DNA of 40,677 bases from Streptomyces pseudogriseolus (lineage in GTDB: Bacteria > Actinomycetota > Actinomycetes > Streptomycetales > Streptomycetaceae), in the NCBI GenBank assembly GCA_002154585.1, contig MUNG01000028.1, forward strand, positions 1 to 40,677, read 5' to 3'. A model generated the notes under the pieces. The model was not told the origin of the DNA, searched no databases, and saw nothing but the letters and a program-made list of their open reading frames with translations. The stretch's first letter is position 1. Each line of letters starts with the position of its first letter. A program made the translations under genes and the position numbers. Below are positions 27,728 through 37,656 of the stretch, piece after piece.

Positions 27728-27750
27728 TCGTTCACACGGGGTGTGAACGA
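27728..27750. promoter_or_regulatory. Perfect 10-bp palindrome upstream of the NsdA-like gene
   Basis: TCGTTCACAC-GGG-GTGTGAACGA spans 27728-27750, 44-66 bases upstream of the NsdA-like start. Its symmetry and position suggest an operator, possibly for autoregulation. The remaining gap to the phosphatase gene (to 27972) shows only GC-rich sequence. Confidence 0.5.
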
Positions 27751-27972
27751 AGTGCGCGCATCCGTAGTGTGCACGCGCTGTCGCGGAGCGTGCCCGGCCG
27801 GTTGACTGGATTGCCTCGAAAGAGGCCGGCCGGGCCGCCGGCTCCCCCTCGTACAGCGGCGGCCCGTATGTCCGCCGTCCGCCCGGCCGCCTGCCCGACA
27901 CTCCGCGGCGGGGCGGACGGCCAGCCGGCCTCGCGCACCACCGGCCGGCCGTGGCCGGGCGGGGGCGCGGCG

Positions 27973-29037
27973 CTACCGGTCGGCCGTGGCCGAGCGGGAG
28001 GCGCCGCGGGTGGGCCGCGTGGGCGGGGAGCAGCGTTCGTTCCTGAGGATCAGCAGGGCCACGTCGTCCTTCGGCGGGCCGGCGCTGTGGTCGAGCAGGG
28101 CGGTGAGGACCGTGCGCAGGACGGCTTGGGGCGTGCCCGGACGGTCGCGGGCGGCCTCGGTGAGGACGTCCCGGAGCGGGAAGAAGCGGCCGTCGGCGTC
28201 GCGGGCCTCCTCGGCGCCGTCGGTGTGCAGCACGAGGATGTCGCCGGGGAGCAGCCGCCCGCAGGCGGCGGTGGGCAGGTCGCCGGGGAGCGGGAACAGG
28301 CCGAGGGGCGGGAGGGGATCGGCGCGGGCCAGCGGCTCGGCACCCGTGCCGGTCAGGCGGTACGGCCAGGGGTGGCCGCAGTTGAGGGCGTGCACCTCGC
28401 CGTCCGGGTCGATCTCCAGCAGCAGGACGGTGACGAACTCCTCGGCGGCGGGCGCGCCGTCCGGCGCGAGGTGGTCGCCGTCCGCCCGCTCACGCAGGTG
28501 CCGGTCCATGGCCCGCTCCAGGCGGCGCAGCACCCCGGCGAGGGTCTTCTCGTCGTGGGCGGCCTCGCGGAAGCTGCCGAGGACGGCGGCGCCGGTGCGG
28601 ACGGCGCCGAGGCCGTGGCCGCGGACGTCGCCGATGACGGCCCGTACGCCGTGCTCGGTGGCCGTCACCTCGTACAGGTCGCCGCCGATGCGGGCGCCCG
28701 GGTCCGCGGAGAGGTGGAGGGCGGCGACGGCCAGCCCTTCGACACGGGGCGGGGGAGGCCGCAGCAGCACGCTCTGGGCGGCTTCGGCGATCCGGCGGGC
28801 GTGCCGGACCTCGCGGAGCATGCGGCGGCGGACGTGCAGGACGATGCCGGTGCCGACCGTGCACAGGACGGCGCTGCTGACCAGGCGGGCGCCGAGGGCG
28901 TCGTCCCGGGCCAGCGGGCAGGCCAGGCGGTAGGCCACGGCGACGGCACTCCACGCCGTGGGCACCGCGAGGGAGCTCAGCCGTGACAGGAACCGGGGCG
29001 GCACCCCGCGGGGAGCCCCAGGCTTGAAGCGGATCAT
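27973..29037 (-). CDS. SpoIIE/PP2C-type serine phosphatase, membrane-anchored
   Basis: The 354-residue protein has two hydrophobic segments near the N-terminus (roughly VPTAWSAVAVAYRLAC and RLVSSAVLCTVGTGIVLHV) and then a PPM-type phosphatase domain: ARIGGDLYEV, AVIGDVRGHGLGAV, FVTVLLLEIDPDG, LPPLGLFP, GDILVLHTDGAEEARD and PKDDVALLIL. The aspartates in GGDLYE, GDVRGHG, TDG and DDVA are the expected metal ligands. Such enzymes in Streptomyces act on anti-sigma-factor antagonists. ATG 29037 gives a short N-terminus; in-frame starts further upstream cannot be excluded. A perfect hairpin lies in its leader. No anti-sigma or STAS gene is adjacent. Confidence 0.85.
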   Translation of the reverse strand: MIRFKPGAPRGVPPRFLSRLSSLAVPTAWSAVAVAYRLACPLARDDALGARLVSSAVLCTVGTGIVLHVRRRMLREVRHARRIAEAAQSVLLRPPPPRVEGLAVAALHLSADPGARIGGDLYEVTATEHGVRAVIGDVRGHGLGAVRTGAAVLGSFREAAHDEKTLAGVLRRLERAMDRHLRERADGDHLAPDGAPAAEEFVTVLLLEIDPDGEVHALNCGHPWPYRLTGTGAEPLARADPLPPLGLFPLPGDLPTAACGRLLPGDILVLHTDGAEEARDADGRFFPLRDVLTEAARDRPGTPQAVLRTVLTALLDHSAGPPKDDVALLILRNERCSPPTRPTRGASRSATADR

Positions 29038-29071
29038 GCCGATGGCCCCCCAAATAGGCCCGGACAGCGCA

Positions 29072-29093
29072 GACCGGCCTCGAGAGGCCGGTC
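29072..29093. repeat. Near-perfect hairpin in the phosphatase leader
   Basis: GACCGGCCTC (29072-29081) and GAGGCCGGTC (29084-29093) are exactly complementary around only two bases, giving a 9-bp stem with a CGAG tetraloop. It lies 35-56 bases before the phosphatase start codon. It may be an operator or leader structure. The rest of the 325-bp gap 29038-29362 holds the pheT terminator; nothing else was recognised. Confidence 0.6.
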
Positions 29094-29287
29094 CGATTCT
29101 GTCGACCGCGACCCCCGATCCGGTCGCATCACCCGACTCAGTCACTCGAAGGAGTGAGTAACCGAGGGGACTTCGGGGTTCCGCTCGCTGACCAGCCCTG
29201 ACATGCCCGCGCCCACCCCGTCATATGCCCGAACCGGAACCCCCCTTCCGCCCCTCCGGGGCGCCTCACCCGGCCAACCGCACACAC

Positions 29288-29330
29288 CACGGGCCGGTCA
29301 CAAGGCGCGCTGCCTTGTGACCGGCCCGTG
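29288..29330 (-). terminator. Strong terminator of the pheST operon
   Basis: A perfect 19-bp stem (29288-29306 with 29312-29330) closes on a 5-nt loop, GCGCT, starting 33 bases after the pheT stop. It carries no long T tract, but the stem is unusually long and fully paired. Confidence 0.85.
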
Positions 29331-29362
29331 CGAGCATCCCGTACGCGGGACAGCGCGCGGTG

Positions 29363-31884
29363 TCAGCCGCGGAGTACCGCGCCGGTGCGGTCCGCCGCCA
29401 GGGCGACTGCCGTCTCCCGGGCCGCCGACGCCTCGTCGACGGTCAGCGTGCGGTCGTCCGCGCGGAAGCGCAGCGCGTACGCCAGGGACTTGCGGCCCTC
29501 GCCCAGCTGCTCGGCGTTCTCGTAGACGTCGAACAGGCGGATGGACTCCAGCAGTTCACCGGCCCCCTCGCGCAGGGCCGCCTCCACGTCGGCGGCGGGC
29601 ACGAAGGCGTCGACGACCAGGGCGACGTCCTGGGTGGCGACCGGGAAGGTGGAGATGGACGGCGCCTGCGGCACCGTGTCGCCCACCCGCTCCAGGACGT
29701 CCAGGTCCAGCTCCATCGCGCAGGCGCGCGCCGGCAGACCGAGCGTCTTCAGGACGCGCGGGTGCAGCTCACCGGCGTGGCCGACGACGCGCTCGGCGCC
29801 GTCGACGGTGACGGTCAGCTCGGCGCAGCGGCCCGGGTGCCACGGCCCGTACTGCCCCTTGCGCATGCGCAGGTCGGCGCCGGCCTCGCGGGCGACGGTC
29901 CGGGCGGCCTCGACCGCGTCGGCCCAGTCGGCCGGACGGCCCTTGCCCCACCAGCCGGCCTGTTCGCGGGCGCCGGCCAGCACCACGGCGACGTGCCGCG
30001 GCTGGTCGGGCAGCGCGGCGTTCAGCGCGGCGATGTCGTCGGGGCTCGGGCGCCGGTCGACGGGGAGGTTCGCGGCGACCTCGGCGGCGTCGCGCGGCTG
30101 GAAGACCAGGCCGGTCTCGAACAGCGCGAGGTCGTGCGAGCCCCGGCCGTCGTTGCGGCGCAGCGCGGCGAGCAGCCCCGGCAGCAGCGAGGTCCGCAGC
30201 GCGGGCTCCTCGTCGCTGAGCGGGTTGGCCAGCTTGACGACGCGGCGGGCCGGGTCGTCGGCCTCCAGGCCGAGCTGGTCGAAGACCTGCTCGCTGACGA
30301 ACGGGTAGTTCAGCGCCTCGACGTACCCGGCGCCGGCGAGCGCCCGGCCGATGCGGCGGTGCAGCCGCTGGCGGGCGGTCAGACCGCGGCCGGCCGGCGG
30401 CCTGGGCAGGGTGGAGGGCAGGTTCTCGTAGCCCTCCAGCCGGATGACCTCCTCGGCGAGGTCGTTCGGGTCGGTGAGGTCGGGCCGCCACGACGGGACG
30501 GTCACGATCAGCTCGTCCTGGCCGTAGACGTCGCAGCCGACCTCCTGGAGGCGGCGTACGACGGTCTCCCGGCCGTAGGTCACACCGGCGACCTTGTCCG
30601 GGTGGTCGGCGGCCATGGTGATGGTGTGCGGCGCGCCGGGGGCGACGACCTCGGTGACGCCGGCCTCGGCGGTGCCGCCGGCGAGCAGCACCAGCAGGTC
30701 GACGGTGCGCTGCGCGGCAGCGGCGGCGGCCTGCGGGTCCACCCCGCGCTCGAAGCGCCGGGAGGCCTCGGAGGACAGCTTGTGGCGGCGGGCCGTGCGG
30801 GCCACCGACACCTGGTCGAAGTGGGCCGCCTCGATGATCACGTCGGTCGTCGCGCCGGCGCCCTCCTCGGAGGGGTCGTGGTCGGCGATCTCGGTGTCGG
30901 CGCCGCCCATGACGCCGGCCAGGCCGATGGGGCCGCGGTCGTCGGTGATGACGAGGTCCTCGGCGTGCAGCTTCCGCTCGACGCCGTCGAGGGTGACGAT
31001 CTTCTCGCCCTCCTGTGCGCGGCGGACGCCGATGGTGCCCTGGACCTGGTGGCGGTCGTAGGCGTGCAGCGGCTGGCCGAGCTCCATCATCACGTAGTTG
31101 GTGACGTCGACGGCGAGCGAGATCGGGCGCATGCCGACCTTCTGGAGCCGGCGCTGGAGCCAGATCGGGGAGCGCGCCTCGGGGCTGAGGCCGGTCACCG
31201 TGCGGGCGGTGAAGCGGTCGCAGCCGGCCGGGTCGGAGACCTTCACCGGGTAGCCGTAGGCGTTGGGCCCGGGCACGTCGAGCAGCGCCGGGTCGCGCAG
31301 CGGCAGGCCGTAGGCGATGGCGGTCTCGCGGGCGACGCCGCGGATGGACAGGCAGTCGCCGCGGTTGGCGGTGACGGCGATGTCCAGGACCTCGTCGACC
31401 AGTTCGAGCAGCTCGATGGCGTCCTTGCCGACCTCGGTCTCCGGCGGCAGCACGATGATGCCGTGGGTACCGTCGTCGCCCATGCCCAGCTCGTCGCTGG
31501 AGCAGATCATGCCGTGGGACGTCTTGCCGTAGGTCTTGCGGGCGCTGATCGAGAAGCCGCCGGGCAGGGTGGCGCCGGGCAGGACCACGACGACCTTGTC
31601 GCCGACGGAGAAGTTGCGGGCGCCGCAGACGATCTCCTGCGGCTCGCCCGTGCCGTTGGCCTGCCCGACGTCGACCGTGCAGAAGCGGATGGGCTTCTTG
31701 AAGCCCTCCAGCTCCTCGATGGTCAGCACCTGGCCGACCACGAGGGGGCCCTTGAGGTCGGCGCCGAGGTGCTCGACGGTCTCGACCTCGAGGCCGGCCG
31801 AAATCAGCTTGGCCTGCACGTCACGGCCGGTCTCGGTGGCCGGCAGGTCGACGTACTCCCGCAGCCAGGAAAGCGGGACCCGCA

Positions 31885-31885
<1 letters not shown>
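29363..31885 (-). CDS. pheT: Phenylalanyl-tRNA synthetase beta subunit
   Basis: PheT is the editing and tRNA-binding half of the alpha2-beta2 enzyme that charges tRNA-Phe. The 840-residue protein has the N-terminal tRNA-binding OB domain at about 40-155 ([31 protein letters not shown]), the B3/B4 editing region ([35 protein letters not shown]), the B5 DNA-binding-like domain, the catalytic-core-like domain, and a C-terminal ferredoxin-fold anticodon-binding domain ([16 protein letters not shown]). ATG 31885 overlaps the pheS stop by one base (TGATG), so the two are translationally coupled. A 19-bp stem terminator follows the stop. Confidence 0.97.
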
Positions 31886-33135
<1,250 letters not shown>

Positions 33136-33180
33136 ACGGGGTGGGTGTACGCGAAGGCGCCCGTGGGGGCCGCAGGCGTC

Positions 33181-34326
33181 TCAGGTGAGATACGCGGGGG
33201 CAGCCACGGGCAGCGTAAATCGGAACTCGGCGCCGCCGCCGGGGGCGCGTCCGACCGTGATGCTGCCGCCGTGGGCCTCGACGATGCCCTTGACGATGTA
33301 GAGCCCGAGGCCCGTGCCGCCGCGCTTGCTGCCCCGCCAGAAGCGGGTGAAGACGCGGTTCATGGACTCCTCCGGGATGCCGGGCCCCTCGTCGCTGACG
33401 GTGACCGACGTGGCTGCGGGTTCGGCGTGCTCGCGGTCGCGCGGGGACGCCGAGGGTGTGATGTCGATGGTGACGGTTCCCTCGCCGTGGCGCACGGCAT
33501 TTTCCAGCAGGTTGCTCAGCACCTGGTCGATCTTGTCGGGGTCGGCCCACAGCGCGGGCAGCGGGTGCTGCACCCGGAGCAGGAACCGGTCGGCGGGCTG
33601 GCCGGCGGCGACGTGCGCCTGGATGTGCCGGCCCACGGCGGCCCCGATGTCGACGGGCTGGCGGCGCACCTCGAGGCGCCCGGAGTCGATGCGGGATATG
33701 TCGAGCAGTTCGGCGATGAGCCGGGTGACGCGGTCGGCGTCGGCGTCGACGGTCTCCAGCATGAGCCGCTTCTGGTCGTCGGTGAAGCGTTCCCACTTGG
33801 CGAGAAGGGTGGCGGTGAAGCCCTTGACCGAGGTGAGCGGCGAGCGCAGTTCGTGCGCGACGGTCGCGATCAGCTCGGCGTGGCTGCGCTCGGTGCGGCG
33901 TCGCGCCTCGGTGTCGCGGAGGGTGACGACGACACGGCGGACGGGCCCGGTGGGGCGGACGCGGACGTAGCGGGCGGAGACGAGGACCTCACGGCCGCCG
34001 GGCAGCAGGAGGTTGCGCTCGGGCTGGCCGACCCGGATGGCGAGGCCGCCGTAGGGGTCGGTGAGCTGCCACCAGCGGCGCCCCTCCAGGTCCTCTAACG
34101 GCAGCGCGGCCTCCAGGGCGCGGCCGAGGGCCTGCTCGGCGGGGACGGCGGTGATGCGTACGGCGGCGGCGTTGAAGCAGATCACCCGTCCGTGTTCGTC
34201 GGCGACGACGAGTCCGTCGGGGAGCTGGTCGGGGTCGATGCCGAGGTCGGCGAGGTCACCGCGCCGGGGCGCGGGCGGGCGCGCCGTGCGCTTGGCTCCC
34301 GGTGCGCTGCTCGTGCCGACGCTCAT
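33181..34326 (-). CDS. PAS-domain sensor histidine kinase, soluble
   Basis: The 381-residue protein has a PAS domain at about 35-140 (LPDGLVVADEHGRVICFNAAA), a HisKA dimerisation helix with the phosphoacceptor in VAHELRSPLTSVKGF (H158), and a HATPase_c domain with NLLENAVRHG (N box), SDEGPGIP (G1) and GGTGLGLYIVKGIVEAHGG (G2). No membrane segment is visible, so the signal is cytoplasmic or membrane-peripheral. No response regulator is adjacent, so this is an orphan kinase. ATG 34326 follows a purine-rich tract. The SpoU methyltransferase gene ends 91 bp upstream on the same strand. Confidence 0.92.
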   Translation of the reverse strand: MSVGTSSAPGAKRTARPPAPRRGDLADLGIDPDQLPDGLVVADEHGRVICFNAAAVRITAVPAEQALGRALEAALPLEDLEGRRWWQLTDPYGGLAIRVGQPERNLLLPGGREVLVSARYVRVRPTGPVRRVVVTLRDTEARRRTERSHAELIATVAHELRSPLTSVKGFTATLLAKWERFTDDQKRLMLETVDADADRVTRLIAELLDISRIDSGRLEVRRQPVDIGAAVGRHIQAHVAAGQPADRFLLRVQHPLPALWADPDKIDQVLSNLLENAVRHGEGTVTIDITPSASPRDREHAEPAATSVTVSDEGPGIPEESMNRVFTRFWRGSKRGGTGLGLYIVKGIVEAHGGSITVGRAPGGGAEFRFTLPVAAPAYLT

Positions 34327-34417
34327 CCCCGTACCCCACCTCTCGGAACGTCCTCGGGGCGCCCCGTTCCCGGGCCCCGGCCGAGAGCTTGGGGAGGTCC
34401 CCGAGCTGGTCAGCCTA

Positions 34418-35266
34418 CTAGCTCTCGGTGACGGAGCGGGACCCTCCGGCGGCGCGCTGTGCACGTGCCGACGCGTAGAGACATACGGCGGCGGCGGTGG
34501 CGAGGTTCAGGCTCTCCGCCTTTCCGTGGATGGGGACCCGGACGACGGCGTCGGCGAGGGCGCGGGTCTCCTCGGGCAGGCCCCAGGCCTCGTTGCCGAA
34601 GATCCAGGCGGTGGGGCCGCCCATGGTGCCCTTGTCGAGCTCCTCGTCGAGGTCGCGGTCGCCGGCCCCGTCGGCGGCGAGCAGCCGCACGCCGGCGTCG
34701 CGCAGTCCGCTGACGGCGCGTTCGACGGGCACGCCCACGGCGACGGGCAGATGGAAGTGGGAGCCGACGGAGGCGCGGACGGCCTTGGGGTTGTACAGGT
34801 CGACGGAGGCGTCGGTGAGGACGACGGCGTCGGCCCCGGCGGCGTCGGCGCAGCGCAGCACGGTGCCGGCGTTGCCGGGGTCGCGGACATGGGCGAGGAC
34901 GGCGACGAGGCGGGGGCGGGCGGCGAGGATCTCCTCGAACGGCGTGTCCAGGAACCGGCACACCCCGACGAGTCCCTGCGGGGTGACGGTGGTGGAGATG
35001 TCGGCGACGACCTCGTCGGAGGCGAGGTGGACGCGGGCCCCGGCGTCCCGGGCGGCCCCGACGATGTCGGCGTACCGCTCGGCGGCCTCGGGGGTGGTGA
35101 ACAGCTCGACGAGCGTGTCCCGGTGCCCGGCGGCCTCCCGCACGGCCTGCGGCCCCTCGGCGAGGAACAGCCGCTCCTTCCCCCGGAAGTTCCGCTTGGC
35201 GAGCCGCCGGGCGGCACTCACACGGGCGGACCGGGGAGAGATCAGCTCAGGTCCGACGGACACCAT
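34418..35266 (-). CDS. SpoU/TrmH-family RNA 2'-O-methyltransferase
   Basis: The 282-residue protein combines an N-terminal substrate-binding segment (RNFRGKERLFLAEGPQAVRE) with the SPOUT domain carrying motif 1 (VRDPGNAGTVLRCADAAGAD), motif 2 (IFGNEAWGLPEE) and motif 3 (VRVPIHGKAESLNLATAAAV). The knot binds S-adenosylmethionine and methylates a ribose in rRNA or tRNA. It lies between rplT and the histidine kinase, a position often seen for an rRNA methylase in this group. The target base is not known. ATG 35266 follows AAGGTGACTGAA; GTG 35263 or an upstream GTG are alternatives. Confidence 0.92.
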   Translation of the reverse strand: MVSVGPELISPRSARVSAARRLAKRNFRGKERLFLAEGPQAVREAAGHRDTLVELFTTPEAAERYADIVGAARDAGARVHLASDEVVADISTTVTPQGLVGVCRFLDTPFEEILAARPRLVAVLAHVRDPGNAGTVLRCADAAGADAVVLTDASVDLYNPKAVRASVGSHFHLPVAVGVPVERAVSGLRDAGVRLLAADGAGDRDLDEELDKGTMGGPTAWIFGNEAWGLPEETRALADAVVRVPIHGKAESLNLATAAAVCLYASARAQRAAGGSRSVTES

Positions 35267-35293
35267 TTCAGTCACCTTCAGGAAGAACAGCCA

Positions 35294-35326
35294 GGGGCGC
35301 GGGAATTGCGCGACCGGCCACGACGG
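35294..35326 (+). repeat. Degenerate copy of the dispersed intergenic repeat
   Basis: GGGGCGCGGGAATTGCGCGA, then CCGGCCACGACGG, is a diverged copy of the repeat at 1611 and 7037. It lies just upstream of the SpoU gene and just beyond the rplT terminator. Confidence 0.6.
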
Positions 35327-35361
35327 ACCCACGGCCGAACGACGGCCGGCGAACAGAACGA

Positions 35362-35394
35362 CAGGACCCGCAAGCTTTCAGCCTGCGGGTCCTG
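35362..35394 (-). terminator. Terminator of infC-rpmI-rplT
   Basis: An 11-bp perfect stem (35362-35372 with 35384-35394), loop AGCTTTCAGCC, starts 34 bases after the rplT stop. On the minus strand it is followed by TCGTTCT, a partial T tract. Confidence 0.75.
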
Positions 35395-35428
35395 AATAAC
35401 TCACGTCGGCTTCAAGCCAACGCAGTGC

Positions 35429-35812
35429 TTACGCGGCCTTGGGCGCGTTCACATCCGCCGGCAGCGCCTTCTGCGCGACCTCGACGAGCGCGGCGAACGC
35501 GGTGGCGTCGTTGACGGCCAGCTCGGCCAGGATCTTGCGGTCGACCTCGACGTTGGCGGCCTTCAGACCCTGGATGAAGCGGTTGTACGTGATGCCGTTG
35601 GCGCGGGCAGCGGCGTTGATGCGCTGGATCCACAGCTGACGGAAGTCGCCCTTGCGCTTCTTGCGGTCGTTGTAGTTGTAGACCAGCGAGTGGGTGACCT
35701 GCTCCTTGGCCTTGCGGTACAGGCGCGAACGCTGACCGCGGTAGCCGGAGGCCTGCTCGAGGATCGCCCGGCGCTTCTTGTGGGCGTTGACTGCCCGCTT
35801 GACGCGTGCCAC
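35429..35812 (-). CDS. rplT: 50S ribosomal protein L20
   Basis: L20 binds 23S rRNA early in large-subunit assembly. The 127-residue protein is basic and matches the family throughout: [72 protein letters not shown]. The start is GTG, with AGGAG 7 bases upstream. It ends the infC-rpmI-rplT operon, 100 bp after rpmI. In some bacteria L20 represses this operon; whether it does so here is not known, but the infC leader contains a terminator-like hairpin. Confidence 0.98.
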   Translation of the reverse strand: MARVKRAVNAHKKRRAILEQASGYRGQRSRLYRKAKEQVTHSLVYNYNDRKKRKGDFRQLWIQRINAAARANGITYNRFIQGLKAANVEVDRKILAELAVNDATAFAALVEVAQKALPADVNAPKAA

Positions 35813-35912
35813 TTGTTAACTCCTTGTAGCGGGGCCGTGGTGGTCTTCACACGGCCCGGAATCGATTGGGTCCCGGTGTTGACGCACGGCGCTCAGTGAG
35901 GGCGCCGGGGCG

Positions 35913-36107
35913 TCACTTGCCGAGAAGCTTCTTGATCTTCGCGGCGTCGCCCGGGGCCATCTCGGCGTTGCCGGTGAGGCGACGCGTCACGCGGGACGAC
36001 TTGTGCTCGAGCAGGTGGCGCTTGCCGGCGCGCTCGCGGAGCACCTTGCCGGAGCCGGTGATCTTGAAGCGCTTGCTGGCACCGCTGTGCGACTTGTTCT
36101 TCGGCAT
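35913..36107 (-). CDS. rpmI: 50S ribosomal protein L35
   Basis: L35 is a small basic component of the large subunit. The 64-residue protein shows the family pattern [40 protein letters not shown] and [17 protein letters not shown] 36107 has GAGGAGA about 9 bases upstream. It is the middle gene of the infC-rpmI-rplT operon, 112 bp after infC. Confidence 0.98.
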   Translation of the reverse strand: MPKNKSHSGASKRFKITGSGKVLRERAGKRHLLEHKSSRVTRRLTGNAEMAPGDAAKIKKLLGK

Positions 36108-36219
36108 AGCGCCGTTCTCTCCTCGTCGGTGGCGCTCCTGTGCCCGGTCGTGAAACCGGGCACACGGTGGAGCGTCGTACTTGTGTCGGGTTGCTTCCTG
36201 GGGCTCACGCCCCGGGGAG

Positions 36220-36864
36220 TCACGCCTCGGCCGGCTCCTCGGCCGCCTGGACGGAGTCCGCGTCCGCGGCGTTCTGCGACTTGCCGGGGTTGGCCTTCGC
36301 TTCTGCCTTGCGGGCTTCCTGTGCCTGGCGGGCCTCGGCCATCGCCTCGGTCTTCTTCTTGTGCGGACCGAGGACCATGATCATGTTGCGGCCGTCCTGC
36401 TTCGGGTTCGACTCCACGAACCCGAGGTCGGCCACGTCCTCCGCGAGCCGCTGCAGGAGCCGGTAACCGAGCTCCGGCCGGGACTGCTCGCGACCACGGA
36501 ACATGATCGTGATCTTGACCTTGTCGCCCTGCTTGAGGAACCGGACGACGTGACCCTTCTTGGTGTCGTAGTCGTGCGGGTCGATCTTCGGCCGGAGCTT
36601 CATCTCCTTGATGACCGTGTGCGCCTGGTTCTTGCGCGCCTCACGGGCCTTCATGGCCGACTCGTACTTGAACTTCCCGTAGTCCATGAGCTTGCACACG
36701 GGCGGACGGGCGTTCGCCGCGACCTCCACGAGGTCGAGGTCGTACTCCTGCGCAAGCTCCAGGGCCTTGGCAAGCGGGACAATCCCGACCTGCTCGCCGC
36801 TGGGACCGACAAGTCGCACCTCGGGAACGCGAATCCGGTCGTTGATGCGGGGCTCGGCGCTGAT
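36220..36864 (-). CDS. infC: Translation initiation factor IF-3, probably with an ATC start
   Basis: IF-3 binds the 30S subunit and checks the start codon. The 214-residue product shows both domains ([36 protein letters not shown], then [18 protein letters not shown] and [18 protein letters not shown]) and an acidic, Ala-rich C-terminal tail. No ATG, GTG or TTG lies in a suitable place. GAGGAGG is followed after 4-5 bases by ATC AGC GCC GAG, so ATC at 36864-36862 is the likely start. infC of other bacteria uses ATT, which IF-3 discriminates against to limit its own synthesis. The frame also stays open upstream to 37116, but that part lies over the leader hairpins and ribosome binding site. 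rpmI follows. Confidence 0.93.
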   Translation of the reverse strand: MSAEPRINDRIRVPEVRLVGPSGEQVGIVPLAKALELAQEYDLDLVEVAANARPPVCKLMDYGKFKYESAMKAREARKNQAHTVIKEMKLRPKIDPHDYDTKKGHVVRFLKQGDKVKITIMFRGREQSRPELGYRLLQRLAEDVADLGFVESNPKQDGRNMIMVLGPHKKKTEAMAEARQAQEARKAEAKANPGKSQNAADADSVQAAEEPAEA

Positions 36865-36950
36865 GGATCCTCCTCGGTAGCACCACGCGACGGTCTGGCG
36901 GACAGCCGCGTAACGTCTGTGTTCCTTAGACCTAACCGCGCCGAGACACG

Positions 36951-36980
36951 AAAAATGCCCCGGACGATCACTGGCGGGGC
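36951..36980 (-). terminator. Terminator-like hairpin in the infC leader (possible attenuator)
   Basis: On the minus strand GCCCCG, a 12-nt loop and CGGGGC are followed by ATTTTTCG. No same-strand gene lies upstream to be terminated, as the neighbour at 37263 is divergent. The hairpin is about 185 nt into the leader and 87 nt before the infC start, where a transcription attenuator would sit. Confidence 0.5.
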
Positions 36981-37074
36981 TCCTCGAACTACCGGAACAC
37001 CGCCACGGAGACCGCGGGGCGCGCTTTCGGGCCGATCGCCGACTCGGGGACGGGATCTGCCTGACCGGTGACCC

Positions 37075-37091
37075 GCCGCCCTGAGGGCGGC
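37075..37091 (-). promoter_or_regulatory. Second hairpin in the infC leader
   Basis: GCCGCCC (37075-37081) pairs with GGGCGGC (37085-37091) around a 3-nt loop. It is upstream of the terminator-like hairpin and may be part of one folded leader. The region 36865-37262 (398 bp) otherwise contains the promoter at 37172-37201 and no gene. Confidence 0.5.
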
Positions 37092-37171
37092 CAGGTGGGA
37101 GTTCGAAAGCCTCCACTTGTGGGCCGGGCTCGCGTGCCGTGAGACATACGGGTCCGACCGGTCGTTACACA

Positions 37172-37201
37172 AGGTTAGCAGTTCCCCGGGACAGGCACCA
37201 A
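37172..37201 (-). promoter_or_regulatory. Candidate infC promoter
   Basis: On the minus strand TTGGTG, an 18-bp spacer and TAACCT form a good -35/-10 pair (37196-37201 and 37172-37177). The start would be near 37165, giving a leader of about 300 nt before infC. Confidence 0.6.
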
Positions 37202-37262
37202 CCGGCCGTCCGCCCGGCTCCTGGCGTCGGCGGCGCGCGGGGCTGCGCCTATCGTGTGGGGC

Positions 37263-37640
37263 ATGAGTGAGACCTCCCCCTCGGACACCCCCGAGACCCC
37301 CGGCAGCCCCGACTTCGACGCCATGGCCCGCGACATCGCGGAGGTTCCGGCGGTCGAGGTGATCGTGACGGTCGCCGTCAACCTGATGAGCGCCGCCGCC
37401 GTGAAGCTCGGTCTGACCGAGGAGGGCGACACGTACAAGGACCTGGACGAGGCCCGCAAGCTGGTGCACGCGCTGGCCGGTCTGCTGGACGCCTCGGCGA
37501 CGGAGATCAGCTCGTTCCACGCGGCTCCGCTGCGGGACGGCCTGAAGTCGCTCCAGCTCGCCTTCCGCGAGGCCTCCCTGGTCCCGGACGAGCCGGGCAA
37601 GGGGCCGGGCGAGAAGTACACGGGCGCGGTCTACGGCTGA
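37263..37640 (+). CDS. DUF1844 family protein
   Basis: The 125-residue cytoplasmic protein matches DUF1844: FDAMARDIAEVPAVEVIVTV, NLMSAAAVKLGLTEEGD, YKDLDEARKLVHALAGLLDA, then a short charged tail. The function of the family is not known to me. ATG 37263 starts a normal N-terminus. It is divergent from infC. The gene is intact; the sequence just after it contains the probable deletion scar at about 37.8 kb. Confidence 0.88.
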   Translation: MSETSPSDTPETPGSPDFDAMARDIAEVPAVEVIVTVAVNLMSAAAVKLGLTEEGDTYKDLDEARKLVHALAGLLDASATEISSFHAAPLRDGLKSLQLAFREASLVPDEPGKGPGEKYTGAVYG

Positions 37641-37656
37641 CCCGGCGGGCGCCCCG

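Noticed and set aside
36865..37116. 84-codon N-terminal extension of IF-3 from GTG 37116
   Set aside because: It spans the leader hairpins and ribosome binding site and is unlike any IF-3 N-terminus I know.
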